Origin: Clostridium ragsdalei P11
Lineage (GTDB): Bacteria; Bacillota; Clostridia; Clostridiales; Clostridiaceae
Direction of reading: 5' to 3'
DNA length: 64,000 nt
Assembly: GCF_001675165.1 (NCBI RefSeq)
Contig: NZ_LROS01000022.1
Location: 186,001-250,000, forward strand
Shown piece after piece: positions 9,326 through 18,848 of the stretch. The position numbers and the translations under genes are program-made. The first letter of the stretch is position 1, and the number at the start of each line of letters is the position of its first letter. The notes under the pieces are model-generated. The model saw nothing but the letters and a program-made list of their open reading frames with translations. It had not been told where the DNA came from and ran no database searches.

Positions 9326-10708
9326 TTGAGCGAAAAGAGTACAAAAATTAATGAAAGCTATATTGAAAATGAAAAGCTTGGCAAGCTTATTATGAAGTTT
9401 TCAATTCCCTGCGTACTTGCAATGGTGGTCAATGCTCTTTACAGTATTGTGGATCAGATTTTCATTGGTCAGGGAGTAGGCTATATTGGTAATGCAGCTA
9501 CAAATATAACCTTTCCACTTGTAGTTTTAGCCTTAGGTTTTTCACTACTTTTGGGAGATGGAGCAGCTGCTTTTTACAGTATAAAATTAGGAGAAAAAAA
9601 CAAAGAAGAGGGCGCTAAGGCAATAGGTAATGCAATTGTTTTGATGGTGATTTTAAGTTTGATATTTTTAGCAGTTGGATATATTTTTATGGAAAAACTG
9701 CTGTGGGGCTTTGGGGCTACAAGCACTAACATTTCTGTAGCACTGGATTATATGAGAATAATCTTAATAGGATTTCCTTTCATGATTTTGGCAGCAGGGC
9801 TAAATTCAATAATACGCGCAGATGGCAGCCCGGAATATTCAATGCTTGCTATGATAGTAGGAGCAATTATAAATATTGTTTTAAATCCAATACTTATATT
9901 TCATTTTGGCATGGGTGTTAAAGGTTCTGCCATAGCAACAATAATAGGACAAATCTTATCCTGCACAATTTCTCTAAGTTACCTTAAAAAGTTTAAAAAC
10001 ATAAAGTTTAAAAGAGAATATTTGAGGCTTGATGTAAAGGTGAGCAAGGCAGTAATGCTTTTAGGAATCTCCAGTTTAATTACGCAGGCAGCAGTAACAA
10101 TAATAATAATAGTAAGCAATAATATGCTTAAAATTTATGGAGCACAATCAATTTATGGCAGTGATATTCCCATATCAGCAATAGGTATTGTAATGAAAGT
10201 GAATGATCTTTTATTAGGAGTGGTAATAGGTATAGCGATAGGAGGCCAGCCAATACTTGGATACAATTACGGTGCTAAAAATTTAAAACGTGTTAAAGAT
10301 ACCTATTTTATGCTTATAAAAATAGCAACTGTTGTATCAATAATAGGCTTTATTATATTTCAGTTTTTTACACAGGGTATAGTAAATCTATTTGGTCAAA
10401 ATAGTGCATTGTATAATGAATTTGCATTAAAATCTTTTAAGATATTTTTGATGCTCTGTATGTTTATAGGTTTTGAACTTACAAGTTGTATTTTCTTCCA
10501 GGCTGTAGGTAAACCTGGAAAAGCAATGCTTCTCACACTATGTAAACAGACCTTCTTTATAGTTCCTCTTATGATAATTTTACCTAAATTTCTTGGAGTT
10601 TTAGGAGTTTTATATGCAGGACCCTGTGCAGAAATATTATCAGTTATAGTGACTATTATTCTTATTACCTCAGAGCTTAAGAAATATTCAAAGTTAACTG
10701 TAAGTTGA
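9326..10708 (+). CDS. MATE-family multidrug efflux transporter
   Basis: A ~460-aa membrane protein with about 12 hydrophobic helices, internal two-fold similarity and the MATE N-terminal motif GKLIMKFSIPCVLAMVVNAL. Family knowledge: MATE proteins export cationic drugs in exchange for Na+ or H+. The start is probably TTG at 9326, with AGAGGTG about 9 nt upstream; ATG 9299 is an alternative. It lies 130 bp after the MerR regulator and ends inside its own terminator hairpin. Confidence 0.92.
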   Translation: MSEKSTKINESYIENEKLGKLIMKFSIPCVLAMVVNALYSIVDQIFIGQGVGYIGNAATNITFPLVVLALGFSLLLGDGAAAFYSIKLGEKNKEEGAKAIGNAIVLMVILSLIFLAVGYIFMEKLLWGFGATSTNISVALDYMRIILIGFPFMILAAGLNSIIRADGSPEYSMLAMIVGAIINIVLNPILIFHFGMGVKGSAIATIIGQILSCTISLSYLKKFKNIKFKREYLRLDVKVSKAVMLLGISSLITQAAVTIIIIVSNNMLKIYGAQSIYGSDIPISAIGIVMKVNDLLLGVVIGIAIGGQPILGYNYGAKNLKRVKDTYFMLIKIATVVSIIGFIIFQFFTQGIVNLFGQNSALYNEFALKSFKIFLMLCMFIGFELTSCIFFQAVGKPGKAMLLTLCKQTFFIVPLMIILPKFLGVLGVLYAGPCAEILSVIVTIILITSELKKYSKLTVS

Positions 10709-10733
10709 TTTTATCAACTAAAATCAACTTTTA
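10702..10733 (+). terminator. Terminator overlapping the MATE stop codon
   Basis: AAGTTGATTTT / AAAATCAACTT is an 11-bp perfect stem (10702-10712 with 10720-10730) whose left arm includes the TGA stop. Confidence 0.6.
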
Positions 10734-10787
10734 ATCCATTGTTATCATATATTAAAACCGTATAATTACATTATGAGGTGATAATAT

Positions 10788-11903
10788 ATGAAAGAAATTA
10801 ATATTGCAAAAACACTTATTACAAAGCGTAAGGAAAAAGCCATTACGCAGGATAAATTGGCTGAATATATAGGTGTATCCAAAGCGTCAGTTTCTAAATG
10901 GGAAACAGGTCAAAGTTACCCTGATATTACTTTTCTTCCACAGCTTGCAGCATATTTTAATATCAGTATAGATGAGCTTATAGGATATGAGCCGCAAATG
11001 ACAAAGGATGATATAAAAAAACTCTACAATAAATTAGCTGGTGAATTTAGCAGCAAACCTTTTGAAGAAGTTCTAGATAAGTGTCATGAAGTTATAAAAA
11101 AATACTATTCTTGTTTTCCACTTTTGGTGCAGATGGCTGTACTTCTTACGAACCATTATATGCTGGCAAAGGGTAAGGAAGCACAGGAGTCCGTCCTTCA
11201 TGAAGTAATTGATTTATGCCAGAGAATTAGAGCAGAAGAGGATGATGTGTATGTAACAAATGAGGCAAACTCACTTGAAGCTGCCTGTTATCTCATATTA
11301 CAACATCCGGAAGAAGTTCAAGAATTACTAAATGGAACAATGAAACCTAAACCATCAGATGAAGTAATACTGGCAAGTGCATATCAGATGACAGGAAATA
11401 TACAAAAGGCAAAAGAAGTTTTACAGGTTGGTATATATCATCACTTAATTAATATGATGGATATATTGCCAAGTTATTTTATATTAAATCAGGATGTTCC
11501 AAAGCAGTTTGAAAATACACTCCAGCGCACAATTTCCACAGCCAAGCTTTTCAATTTAAACAATCTTCATCCCGGAGTTATGCTAAAGATATATTTAACA
11601 GCAGCACAGTGCTATGCAATGCAAAATAATCAGGATAAGGCAATTGATATGATAAGAAAATATGCGGATATATGCACATCAGAGTCACTCTCATTTGAAC
11701 TACACGGCGATGAGTTTTTTGATAGTATTGATAATTGGTTTGCAGAATTTGATTTAGGAAACCAGGCACCTAGAGATGAAAAGGTCATTAAAAGAAGCAT
11801 ACTTGAGGCAATCACAGAAAATCCGGCATTTGCAGCATTTAAGGATCAGCCCAAATTTAAGAGTATCCTTGAATCAGTGAAATCAAAATTAGGAAACCTA
11901 TAA
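10788..11903 (+). CDS. XRE-family regulator with TPR-like C-terminal domain
   Basis: A 371-aa cytoplasmic protein. The N-terminal HTH (about 8-62, including ITQDKLAEYIGVSKASVSKW) is of the Cro/CI-SinR type. The rest is all-helical TPR-like sequence that may bind a peptide or protein signal. ATGAGGTG lies about 8 nt before the ATG. It is a single gene with a hairpin downstream, and its targets are unknown. Confidence 0.85.
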   Translation: MKEINIAKTLITKRKEKAITQDKLAEYIGVSKASVSKWETGQSYPDITFLPQLAAYFNISIDELIGYEPQMTKDDIKKLYNKLAGEFSSKPFEEVLDKCHEVIKKYYSCFPLLVQMAVLLTNHYMLAKGKEAQESVLHEVIDLCQRIRAEEDDVYVTNEANSLEAACYLILQHPEEVQELLNGTMKPKPSDEVILASAYQMTGNIQKAKEVLQVGIYHHLINMMDILPSYFILNQDVPKQFENTLQRTISTAKLFNLNNLHPGVMLKIYLTAAQCYAMQNNQDKAIDMIRKYADICTSESLSFELHGDEFFDSIDNWFAEFDLGNQAPRDEKVIKRSILEAITENPAFAAFKDQPKFKSILESVKSKLGNL

Positions 11904-12012
11904 AAAGCTTATTTGACACTGTCACAGCTTCTAAAGTTTCTGCTTCACAGATGAGCCAACTTAATCAAATAAATATTCTTATTTAAGACGAAGAAAATCT
12001 TTTGCTTCAGCT

Positions 12013-12046
12013 AAAATGGAACTATATTAAGTTATAGCTCCATTTT
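12013..12046. terminator. Bidirectional terminator between convergent genes
   Basis: AAAATGGA-A-CTATA / TATAG-C-TCCATTTT forms a stem with one mismatch between the convergent XRE and flavoprotein genes. Both flanks carry short T/A runs. Confidence 0.6.
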
Positions 12047-12060
12047 GGTTAAAATCATTT

Positions 12061-12585
12061 TTAACCAATTACTTCTTCAACTGTTTTAATAATAGCCTCT
12101 ATGCTTGGAAATAGACTTGGAAATTTGGCCTCTTTATTTTCAACAAATATTACCCCATCTTCTTTAAGTGTTTTCACATTTCTTTGTACACTTGGTTTGC
12201 TGTACATTTTCGGATTAATATGAGTTGCAAAAATAATAGGTGAACTTGTTGACAATAGATTTGTAGTAAGAAGATTATCTGCTATTCCATTTGCTGCTTT
12301 TCCAACAGTATTGGCAGAAATTGGTGCGACAAGCATTAAGTCAGATTTAAATGACAGCGACTGATGATTCATATCATAAGCCTTTGGAAGTTCAAATTGC
12401 TCAATCTGGATAGGCGTTCCTGCCTCTCTCTGTACCATAAGCGGTGTAACAAAATTGGCTGCATTTGTCGTCATAATTACATGCACCTGTGCTCCACGCT
12501 TTTTCAATTCCTTAATTAACGTAAGTGACTGGTTTGCTGGGCTGCATGCTGTGATCCCTAAAGTTATTATTTTTCCTGATAACAT
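12061..12585 (-). CDS. Stand-alone CoaC/Dfp-type flavoprotein
   Basis: A 174-aa HFCD-fold flavoprotein. It begins GKIITLGITACSPANQS (FMN phosphate loop). It also has APISANTVGKAANGIADNL, the PASANT-like motif, and THINPKMYSKPSVQRN for the substrate clamp. Family knowledge: this fold decarboxylates phosphopantothenoylcysteine or related thiol-ene substrates. It lacks a CoaB domain and has no coaB neighbour, so it may be a paralogue with another peptidyl or small-molecule substrate. The start is the ATG at 12585. Confidence 0.8.
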   Translation of the reverse strand: MLSGKIITLGITACSPANQSLTLIKELKKRGAQVHVIMTTNAANFVTPLMVQREAGTPIQIEQFELPKAYDMNHQSLSFKSDLMLVAPISANTVGKAANGIADNLLTTNLLSTSSPIIFATHINPKMYSKPSVQRNVKTLKEDGVIFVENKEAKFPSLFPSIEAIIKTVEEVIG

Positions 12586-12853
12586 ATTTACTCCCCCATT
12601 TTCTTATAATTTTATTATTTCATCAATTGTTTACACAATAATATAAATTCTACAAATTAATCCAAACTCCTCTACGAATGACCAAATTTATAAAACAAGC
12701 CTAGTGTTTTAGCCATGTACAGCATCACTTTTGTTGTATCATGAATAATTAGTAAATATGGGCGTAGTTCAAAATAATCTTAATTACGCCTGTCCTATTT
12801 AAAAAAAGCTACAAGAAATACAACGTCCATCTGTATCCATGCAAATACTTCCA

Positions 12854-14329
12854 TTACTTTTTGATTTGCTCATTTTTTAAATGAACTTCCCATATCCCTC
12901 TCCTGTTGTTTCCTTTATGTTTTAAAATGCCCTTGTCTTTTAATTTTTTAATATAATATTTAACTCTATTTACTGCCCAGCCAAGTTCGAGTGCTATCTC
13001 AGACTGTGTAATTATTGGATTCTCCATAATTGTTTTAATTACTGTCTCATCAAAATATGTTAATTTCATATTTGGGATGGTGTTTTGGATAGTTTGGGTG
13101 GTACTTTGGGTGGCGTTTTGGGTGGTACTTTGGGTGGCGTTTTGGATAGTATTCAATACTATCCTATAAAGATTCACTCTGAAATCGCCATCCAAATCAA
13201 TAAGCTCTGGTTCTTTCAAACCATATTCCTTAAATTCTTCAAATATACGTGGAATACCACTACCCCACTGTTCTATAATTTTCATATAGACAAACGCATT
13301 AGCAATTGCACGATTGCGCACTTTTGAATATCCTTCACGAATCTTTTCAATGGTAACACCAGTAAGAAGCATTCCTGGAGAAGTGACTTCCAGACGGTCA
13401 TCATATAAAGCCACCTGCACATTGCCCGGTTCAAGATAGCTACGATGTGTAACAGCATTAGCAATAATTTCACGTACACTTCCAATTGGCAGCTCATATT
13501 CATCCTGACGATACAATCCATTTATTTTTGCACCAAGATTAATCTTTTCAAGTACATATTTATAAGCTTTTTCTATCTGATTTTGAATAGAACCTGCAAA
13601 CTCACGGCGGTCTACAAATACAGCTCTTGTCGTTCCTTTAAATACTCCGCACTGTATTTTTGTCTGCAATATCGGATTTCCTGAAAGAAGTGCAAAAGCA
13701 TTTGTAGGAATAAGCTCACCATTTTGTTCTGCTAAAACACCCCATGACAGCAGAGTATTAGTAGTTACTTTCTTTACTTCTGCTTTTTCTGCATCTGTTT
13801 TGCAGTTTTCTATTGCAGTTTTTCTTAAAGAACTACAAAGATTTTTAAAATCAGCCTTTGAAACAGTATATCCAATACAAGGTGTCTGATCAAAGCATCT
13901 ATTTGCACCTTCAAACATCAATTCTTTAATCATGTAGTTGTCAGCAGGTCTGGTAGTTCCTGCCGTTCTTACATAAATGCCTTTTTCCATACCAAGCGAT
14001 TTGATATAATAAGGACGCTGTTTTCCTGCACTGATTTCAACCACAATAATAGTTTTCCCGTCTATTGTCTGCAATGTTACATCCGGTATAATTACAGGTT
14101 CACAACTATCTGAAATTGCATTTGTAATGGAATCCATTGTTTTAAAAATTGAATCATCATCTATTCCAACTACTTCATGATTATCATCTCTTATTCTAAA
14201 TATCAACTTTCCTCCATGTCCATTTGCAAAAGCAACAACAGTCTTCATATATTTACTGCTTTTCTCCGGCAGCATCTCTTTAAACTCCATGCACTTGGAT
14301 TCACCTGAAAGGATTTCTTCTATGCTCAT
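12854..14329 (-). CDS. AlbA_2 / Schlafen-type ATP-binding regulator with wHTH
   Basis: A 491-aa protein. The N-terminal Schlafen AlbA_2 domain starts CMEFKEMLPEKSSKYMKTVV. A RecG-related ATPase-like C-terminal region follows (AVTHRSYLEPGNVQV, EQWGSGIPRIFEEF), then a Thr/Gln/Asn-rich linker near 400-425 and a C-terminal winged helix (TQSEIALELGWAVNRVKYYI). Family knowledge: these proteins are annotated as transcriptional regulators or divergent AAA-4 proteins and sometimes sit with defence genes. No partner is visible here. The linker is encoded by a tandem repeat. Confidence 0.82.
   Translation of the reverse strand: MSIEEILSGESKCMEFKEMLPEKSSKYMKTVVAFANGHGGKLIFRIRDDNHEVVGIDDDSIFKTMDSITNAISDSCEPVIIPDVTLQTIDGKTIIVVEISAGKQRPYYIKSLGMEKGIYVRTAGTTRPADNYMIKELMFEGANRCFDQTPCIGYTVSKADFKNLCSSLRKTAIENCKTDAEKAEVKKVTTNTLLSWGVLAEQNGELIPTNAFALLSGNPILQTKIQCGVFKGTTRAVFVDRREFAGSIQNQIEKAYKYVLEKINLGAKINGLYRQDEYELPIGSVREIIANAVTHRSYLEPGNVQVALYDDRLEVTSPGMLLTGVTIEKIREGYSKVRNRAIANAFVYMKIIEQWGSGIPRIFEEFKEYGLKEPELIDLDGDFRVNLYRIVLNTIQNATQSTTQNATQSTTQTIQNTIPNMKLTYFDETVIKTIMENPIITQSEIALELGWAVNRVKYYIKKLKDKGILKHKGNNRRGIWEVHLKNEQIKK
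13093..13146. repeat. In-frame tandem repeat in the AlbA_2 linker
   Basis: A 24-bp unit (TTGGGTGGTACTTTGGGTGG plus CGTT) occurs twice, with partial copies on each side. The minus-strand translation gives alternating TQSTTQNA-type residues. The length is a multiple of three, so copy-number changes stay in frame. Confidence 0.8.
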
Positions 14330-14374
14330 GTTAGCACCTCCTCCATTACTTTATTTTTGCCAAAACATCCTTAA

Positions 14375-14541
14375 ATATTTCTAGGAATGATGTTATCTTC
14401 ATCAGCAGGATAGGTTTTATATTTTCCTGCATCCCATTCACCGCCTACATAAGCAAGAGCAAAGATATATTATACTATTAATGGAAGCCAGCCAAGTGTA
14501 ACAAATCCTGCAAGTATGATTTATACAGCACCAATAACAGT
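14375..14541 (-). pseudogene. Decayed small membrane-protein gene
   Basis: One minus-strand frame reads a hydrophobic segment (AGFVTLGWLPLIV) and then AYVGGEWDAGKYKTYPADED, interrupted by two TAA stops. It looks protein-like but cannot be expressed whole. I do not recognise the family. Confidence 0.5.
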
Positions 14542-14579
14542 AACCAGTTCAGAAACAACTTAAATTTACAACACAGTTC

Positions 14580-15179
14580 TCATTTTTTAAATCTTTCAAA
14601 GAAACAAGAAAGCATTTCTGCAAGATATTCTATATACTTTTCCTGCTTTTTAGAATCCTCCATGGATGAAACAACTATAGCATTTCTATTGGTGGTTTCA
14701 ACTATCAATTGTGCAATAACTTCTGAATCTTCACCTGAAAAATAATTTTCAATTTCTTTGATTATTTCTTCATCACACCTTTTTATTAATTCGTTTATTT
14801 CAGGATAATCAGCCATAATCCTGTCTCTTTCCATAACAATTTTTATTTTTGATCTTATTTTTAATAATACATCGTATAGATAGCTATAAATTTTTGTTTT
14901 TAAATCATCCTCCTCATCAAACAACTTTTTTAATAATTCTATAATTTTACTATTGTCATCATCATATCCTAGATTTAAACATTCGTAATAGATTTTGCTT
15001 TTATCTTTAAAGTAATTATAAAATATTCCAATAGAAACTCCAGCTTCTTTTGCAATGTCTTTAGAAGTTGTATCATAAAATCCTTTTTTATTGAAAAGCT
15101 GTTCTGCAGCTGTAATTAACTTTTTTCTAGTTTCAAGTGCTCTTTTTTGTTTAGGTTTTTCATTGTAGTTTTTTTCCAT
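14580..15179 (-). CDS. TetR-family repressor
   Basis: A 199-aa TetR regulator. The N-terminal HTH includes LITAAEQLFNKKGFYDTTSKDIAKEA and GVSIGIFYNYFKDK. The all-helical C-terminal domain resembles TetR_C ligand domains. The start is the ATG at 15179 with AAGGTGG in front; upstream in-frame codons lack a ribosome site. It is divergent from an MFS exporter, and matching operators lie in the shared 160-bp gap, so it very probably represses that pump and itself. Confidence 0.9.
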   Translation of the reverse strand: MEKNYNEKPKQKRALETRKKLITAAEQLFNKKGFYDTTSKDIAKEAGVSIGIFYNYFKDKSKIYYECLNLGYDDDNSKIIELLKKLFDEEDDLKTKIYSYLYDVLLKIRSKIKIVMERDRIMADYPEINELIKRCDEEIIKEIENYFSGEDSEVIAQLIVETTNRNAIVVSSMEDSKKQEKYIEYLAEMLSCFFERFKK

Positions 15180-15254
15180 AGAACCACCTTTTATATAAAA
15201 ATTAATATTTAATAAGTTAATTATAAAACTAAAAAAAATTAAGGTCAATAAATT

Positions 15255-15327
15255 TTGAACCAAAGCTCAATTTTATATTGGCAATAATTATTTGCATATA
15301 TATAATAATACCCGAACTTTGGTTCAA
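15255..15327. promoter_or_regulatory. Paired TetR operators and exporter promoter
   Basis: TTGAACCAAAG (15255-15265) and its exact reverse complement CTTTGGTTCAA (15317-15327) flank a near-consensus sigma-A promoter: TTGGCA (15278-15283), 17 bp, TATAAT (15301-15306). The right copy covers the expected transcription start and contains the palindrome GAACTTTGGTTC. The left copy lies toward the tetR promoter. Confidence 0.85.
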
Positions 15328-15338
15328 TTTTTAAAAAT

Positions 15339-17003
15339 ATGTTGGAGGCTATTATCGACAATAAAAAAAATTATTTAGGTCTTGTAGGATTATTATTGGT
15401 TGGTTTCATAGGTAATCTGGATATTTCAGTAGTTAACATTGCTTTGCCATCTATAGAGAAATACTTTAATTCAGATTTAAACACTGTAATGTGGGTAACG
15501 TTAATATTTGCTCTAGTAAGTACAAGTACTTTAATTCCAATATGCAAATTGGGAGATATGTTTGGAAGGAAAAAAGTTCTTCTTATATGCTTAATTATTT
15601 TTTCAATAGCTTCAATAATTTGTGCTGTCTCTAGCTCTTTAAATATTTTAATATTAGGACGTGGACTTCAAGCCTTAGGTGCTTCTGCTTTGATGACTAT
15701 TTCTATTCCACTTGCTTTAGAAATTTTTCCAAAAGAAAAAAGAAATCTTATTGCAGGTATATGGGGAGCTATCTGTGCCTTAGCTATAGCAGTAGGTCCA
15801 TCTTTGGGAGGATATATTATTCAGTGCTCCAGTTGGAAATACATTTTCTTTATTAATATACCTATTTGTCTTATAAGTTTTATATTAATTTTTAGTTTTA
15901 TAGAAGAAAGTTTTAATCAAAATGGCAATAAAAGTATTGACTTTATTGGAACAATTATTTTAGCTGTTGCTCTCTCAACCCTCACATATTCACTTATTGA
16001 AGGAAACAACTATGGTTTCACTTCTAAAAGAATACTTGCTTTATTTATACTAAGTGCCATATGTTTTATTGGGTTTACACTTCTAGAAAAAGCAATTTCT
16101 AATCCTATAATAGATTTTTCATTGTTTAAAATAAGAAGTTTCTCTATCCCATCTTGCACTATAGGTTTTATAACAATTATAAGCGTAATTTTTACTAATT
16201 TTATTAATTTCTTTTTTAATGGAATATCAAATTATACTGCCTCAGAAAGTGGTAATATAATTTTCTTCTACGCTTTAGGTCTTATGATTTCATCAATTAT
16301 TGCCGGAAAGTTAACTACAAAATTCAAAACATCTACTGTAGTATTTTTTTCTGTTATCATATGTATAATTTCAATTTTTTTAGTAATTCATGTTACTTCT
16401 AACACAACTAAATTGAGTTTTATAATAATATTATTCATTGCAGGTTTAGGCTCAGGTGCTCCTAGCGGTCAATTAGTGGCTTACGCACTTTCTGATGTTC
16501 CAAATGAGAAATCCGGATTGGCTTCTGGTTTAAACAATATAATAGCAAAATTATTTCTCCTTGTGCTAACTGCTATTATGACTTGCAGCTTAACATATAG
16601 AGAAAATATTGCATTTAACAACACTAAAAAATATTTAATTAGCAATGTATCCTCTTCTCAGGTTTTAGATAAAAAAACAAAAGATATTATTGAAAGCAAT
16701 TTAACTCCCCTGAATAAAAATAATTTTAACTTAATACAAAAGAACATTACCTTAAAACTAAAAAAAGATGCCCAAACTACTATAAAGAATAGTTCAGACA
16801 TCAAAACAAGAGAAGCGCTGCTGCAAAAAGCATCCCATATAAACAATTATTTAACTAAAACAATAAAAACTACTAAAGTAGAACTTAAGAAAAATTATTC
16901 TAATGCTTATACAGCAACCTTTAAATTAAGCTTTATATTCCTTGGAATATCAATTTTATTCTGCCCTTTTGTAAACCCTAATCGTAAAAGAACTGAAGCG
17001 TAA
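15339..17003 (+). CDS. DHA2-type (EmrB/QacA) MFS efflux pump
   Basis: A 554-aa, 14-helix drug:proton antiporter. It opens with the first-helix motif GNLDISVVNIALPSI and has motif A LGDMFGRKK, plus PSLGGYI in the motif C region. Between the last two helices lies an unusually long hydrophilic segment (about residues 425-520, rich in Lys/Asn/Thr), which is probably external. The ATG at 15339 has no ribosome site before it; instead GGAGG lies inside the frame at 15344-15348, so a start at ATT 15351 or ATC 15354, or leader-independent initiation, should be considered. It is controlled by the divergent TetR. Confidence 0.9.
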   Translation: MLEAIIDNKKNYLGLVGLLLVGFIGNLDISVVNIALPSIEKYFNSDLNTVMWVTLIFALVSTSTLIPICKLGDMFGRKKVLLICLIIFSIASIICAVSSSLNILILGRGLQALGASALMTISIPLALEIFPKEKRNLIAGIWGAICALAIAVGPSLGGYIIQCSSWKYIFFINIPICLISFILIFSFIEESFNQNGNKSIDFIGTIILAVALSTLTYSLIEGNNYGFTSKRILALFILSAICFIGFTLLEKAISNPIIDFSLFKIRSFSIPSCTIGFITIISVIFTNFINFFFNGISNYTASESGNIIFFYALGLMISSIIAGKLTTKFKTSTVVFFSVIICIISIFLVIHVTSNTTKLSFIIILFIAGLGSGAPSGQLVAYALSDVPNEKSGLASGLNNIIAKLFLLVLTAIMTCSLTYRENIAFNNTKKYLISNVSSSQVLDKKTKDIIESNLTPLNKNNFNLIQKNITLKLKKDAQTTIKNSSDIKTREALLQKASHINNYLTKTIKTTKVELKKNYSNAYTATFKLSFIFLGISILFCPFVNPNRKRTEA

Positions 17004-17112
17004 TTATGGACAATCAAAGTATTAGATAGAAAAGTATCAAGAAGAATTTATTATTTTTATATATAATAGCTGGAAAGGTATCTTTCAATAAAATAAAAAT
17101 GGAGGTTATGAT

Positions 17113-17844
17113 ATGGAATGCAATAATTATTATTTAGAAAACAAAAATGAACTTATTAAATTGTTTAGAGACAGTAAGAAACAGCAAAATGAGGTATTAT
17201 GCAGGTATTTTGGAATACAAAGAACTGAGTATTGGATGGATAAAGCAGAAAAAACTTTTATAGAGTTAATTCCTAATATTCCTGATATAGGTGGTCATGA
17301 TAATATAATGCTCTCATTTTTAACTTATTCCTCAGTTCTTATGCCTATTGCAAAAATACTTAAAAATGAAGAATTTAACACTAGAATTATAGGTCAATCT
17401 ATTTTCGAAATGGCGAAAGGCATATATAATACAATTTCAATAAAAAATAGATTGATAATAAATAGAGATTATTACTTAGACAGTAATATTGATAAGTGGA
17501 GAAAACACGCTGAAGAATCTCATAAGAAAAAATATGATGGAGATTGGGTTTTTAATTTTATTGAAGGGAAAAATAATTTTTTATATGGCTTAGATATGAC
17601 TGAATGTGCCTTATTTAAATTTTGGAAGTCTCAAAATCTTGAAGAATTAGTGCCATATCTTTGCTTAATGGATTGGGCATATTGGAAGACTGTTAGCATA
17701 AGAGTAAAAAGAGCCAAGACTATTGCAAATGGAGGGATAATATGCAATTACAGATATCTTGGAAGGTCAGAGTGCAAGAATGATTGTCCAAGTGGATGGC
17801 CACCTGAAACAATGGAAGAATGGACGGGAAAATATGAAAAATAA
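17113..17844 (+). CDS. L-2-amino-thiazoline-4-carboxylate hydrolase family protein
   Basis: A 243-aa soluble protein with the C-terminal ATC-hydrolase family pattern: conserved WAYWKTVSIRVKRAKTIANGG, then CNYRY and Cys in SECKNDCPSGWP. Family knowledge: the named member opens the thiazoline ring en route to cysteine, but most clostridial members are uncharacterised. It starts 110 bp after the MFS gene behind GGAGG and may be co-expressed with it. Confidence 0.7.
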   Translation: MECNNYYLENKNELIKLFRDSKKQQNEVLCRYFGIQRTEYWMDKAEKTFIELIPNIPDIGGHDNIMLSFLTYSSVLMPIAKILKNEEFNTRIIGQSIFEMAKGIYNTISIKNRLIINRDYYLDSNIDKWRKHAEESHKKKYDGDWVFNFIEGKNNFLYGLDMTECALFKFWKSQNLEELVPYLCLMDWAYWKTVSIRVKRAKTIANGGIICNYRYLGRSECKNDCPSGWPPETMEEWTGKYEK

Positions 17845-17914
17845 AGGTATACCCTATTATAACAAAAGGCTTTGTACTGTATATATGAAATATATTAGGT
17901 GGAAGAAAGTAACT

Positions 17915-18046
17915 ATGAAAAAAGTAATTATTATTGGGGCAAGCAATAGGATAGGTAAAGAATTATCAAAATTATTCGCATAAAATGGTTATATAGTTGG
18001 ATTAGCAGCTAGAAGGACTACGCTTTTAGAAGAATTGAGTAAAAGC
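17915..18046 (+). pseudogene. Truncated short-chain dehydrogenase remnant
   Basis: It reads MKKVIIIGASNRIGKELSKLF, a Rossmann start with GASxxIG, followed by an in-frame TAA. It then continues as NGYIVGLAARRTTLLEEL before similarity is lost. It is the first ~45 codons of an SDR gene with a stop and a deletion. Confidence 0.7.
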
Positions 18047-18848
18047 ATTTTATTAATATTATGTGTTCTTTTTGCCATTTTTCATTCCTAGATATAATAA
18101 AAATCTAAACATTCCTAATTTAAAATGTCTAGCTTTTATTTTTTCGTGCTTTCCCAATACTAAACATCTAAGTTTAGTATTGCCATTCTATTTAGTTTTA
18201 ATCAAACTTTGTTATTGTGAGTTATAATTAATATTGTCATAAAATACTGGCTAAAATATATGTTTTTATATTTTGAAGCTGTCACAATTTATAAGTATTT
18301 TTGCCACAATCCATATTAATTATAAGATAAAATGTCCTAATCTGTCTTCAGCAATCTCACAATATACAATTAATCAATCCTTACAGGCTTATAATTATAA
18401 GTATATCCGTATAAATACTTATGTGAATAAATAAAAAGAGCAAATCAATGCCCTTAAAAATACTAAAAAAGTTATTGCGTTTAATAAGAATGTTACAACA
18501 CAAAACATTTATGGGCTTGTAATTTACTTACCGTACGAAATATCATTTTTGCGTATGCTACCCCTATATGCAAATTTACAGGTGTTGCATAAGAGGTCTA
18601 TCTGTATTTGAAACATTTCATATATCATTTTTATAACCCTAGTGAAACATATTCTAATAGTGTCCTTAGGGTATACTTGATGAAATATATTGTTAAATTT
18701 CGTCTAAAAGGCTTAAAACTTCTGAAATTAGCAAACTTTAATGCTTAACGTTGTAAATTCGTATAATGATGGCTGTACCCCATTAATCTAATCCGTTGTT
18801 CAATTTATAACGTTTAGTATTAAAAACCGTTTTAGATGGGGAGAGTTA
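18047..18848. other. 800-bp gene-free AT-rich region
   Basis: I find no supported frame. The region follows the SDR remnant and is probably decayed coding DNA plus the promoterless flanks of two convergent units. Confidence 0.4.

Noticed and set aside
18421-18620. Open stretch reading LKNTKKVIAFNKN on the plus strand
   Set aside because: No start codon with a ribosome site and stops on both sides; not supported as a gene.
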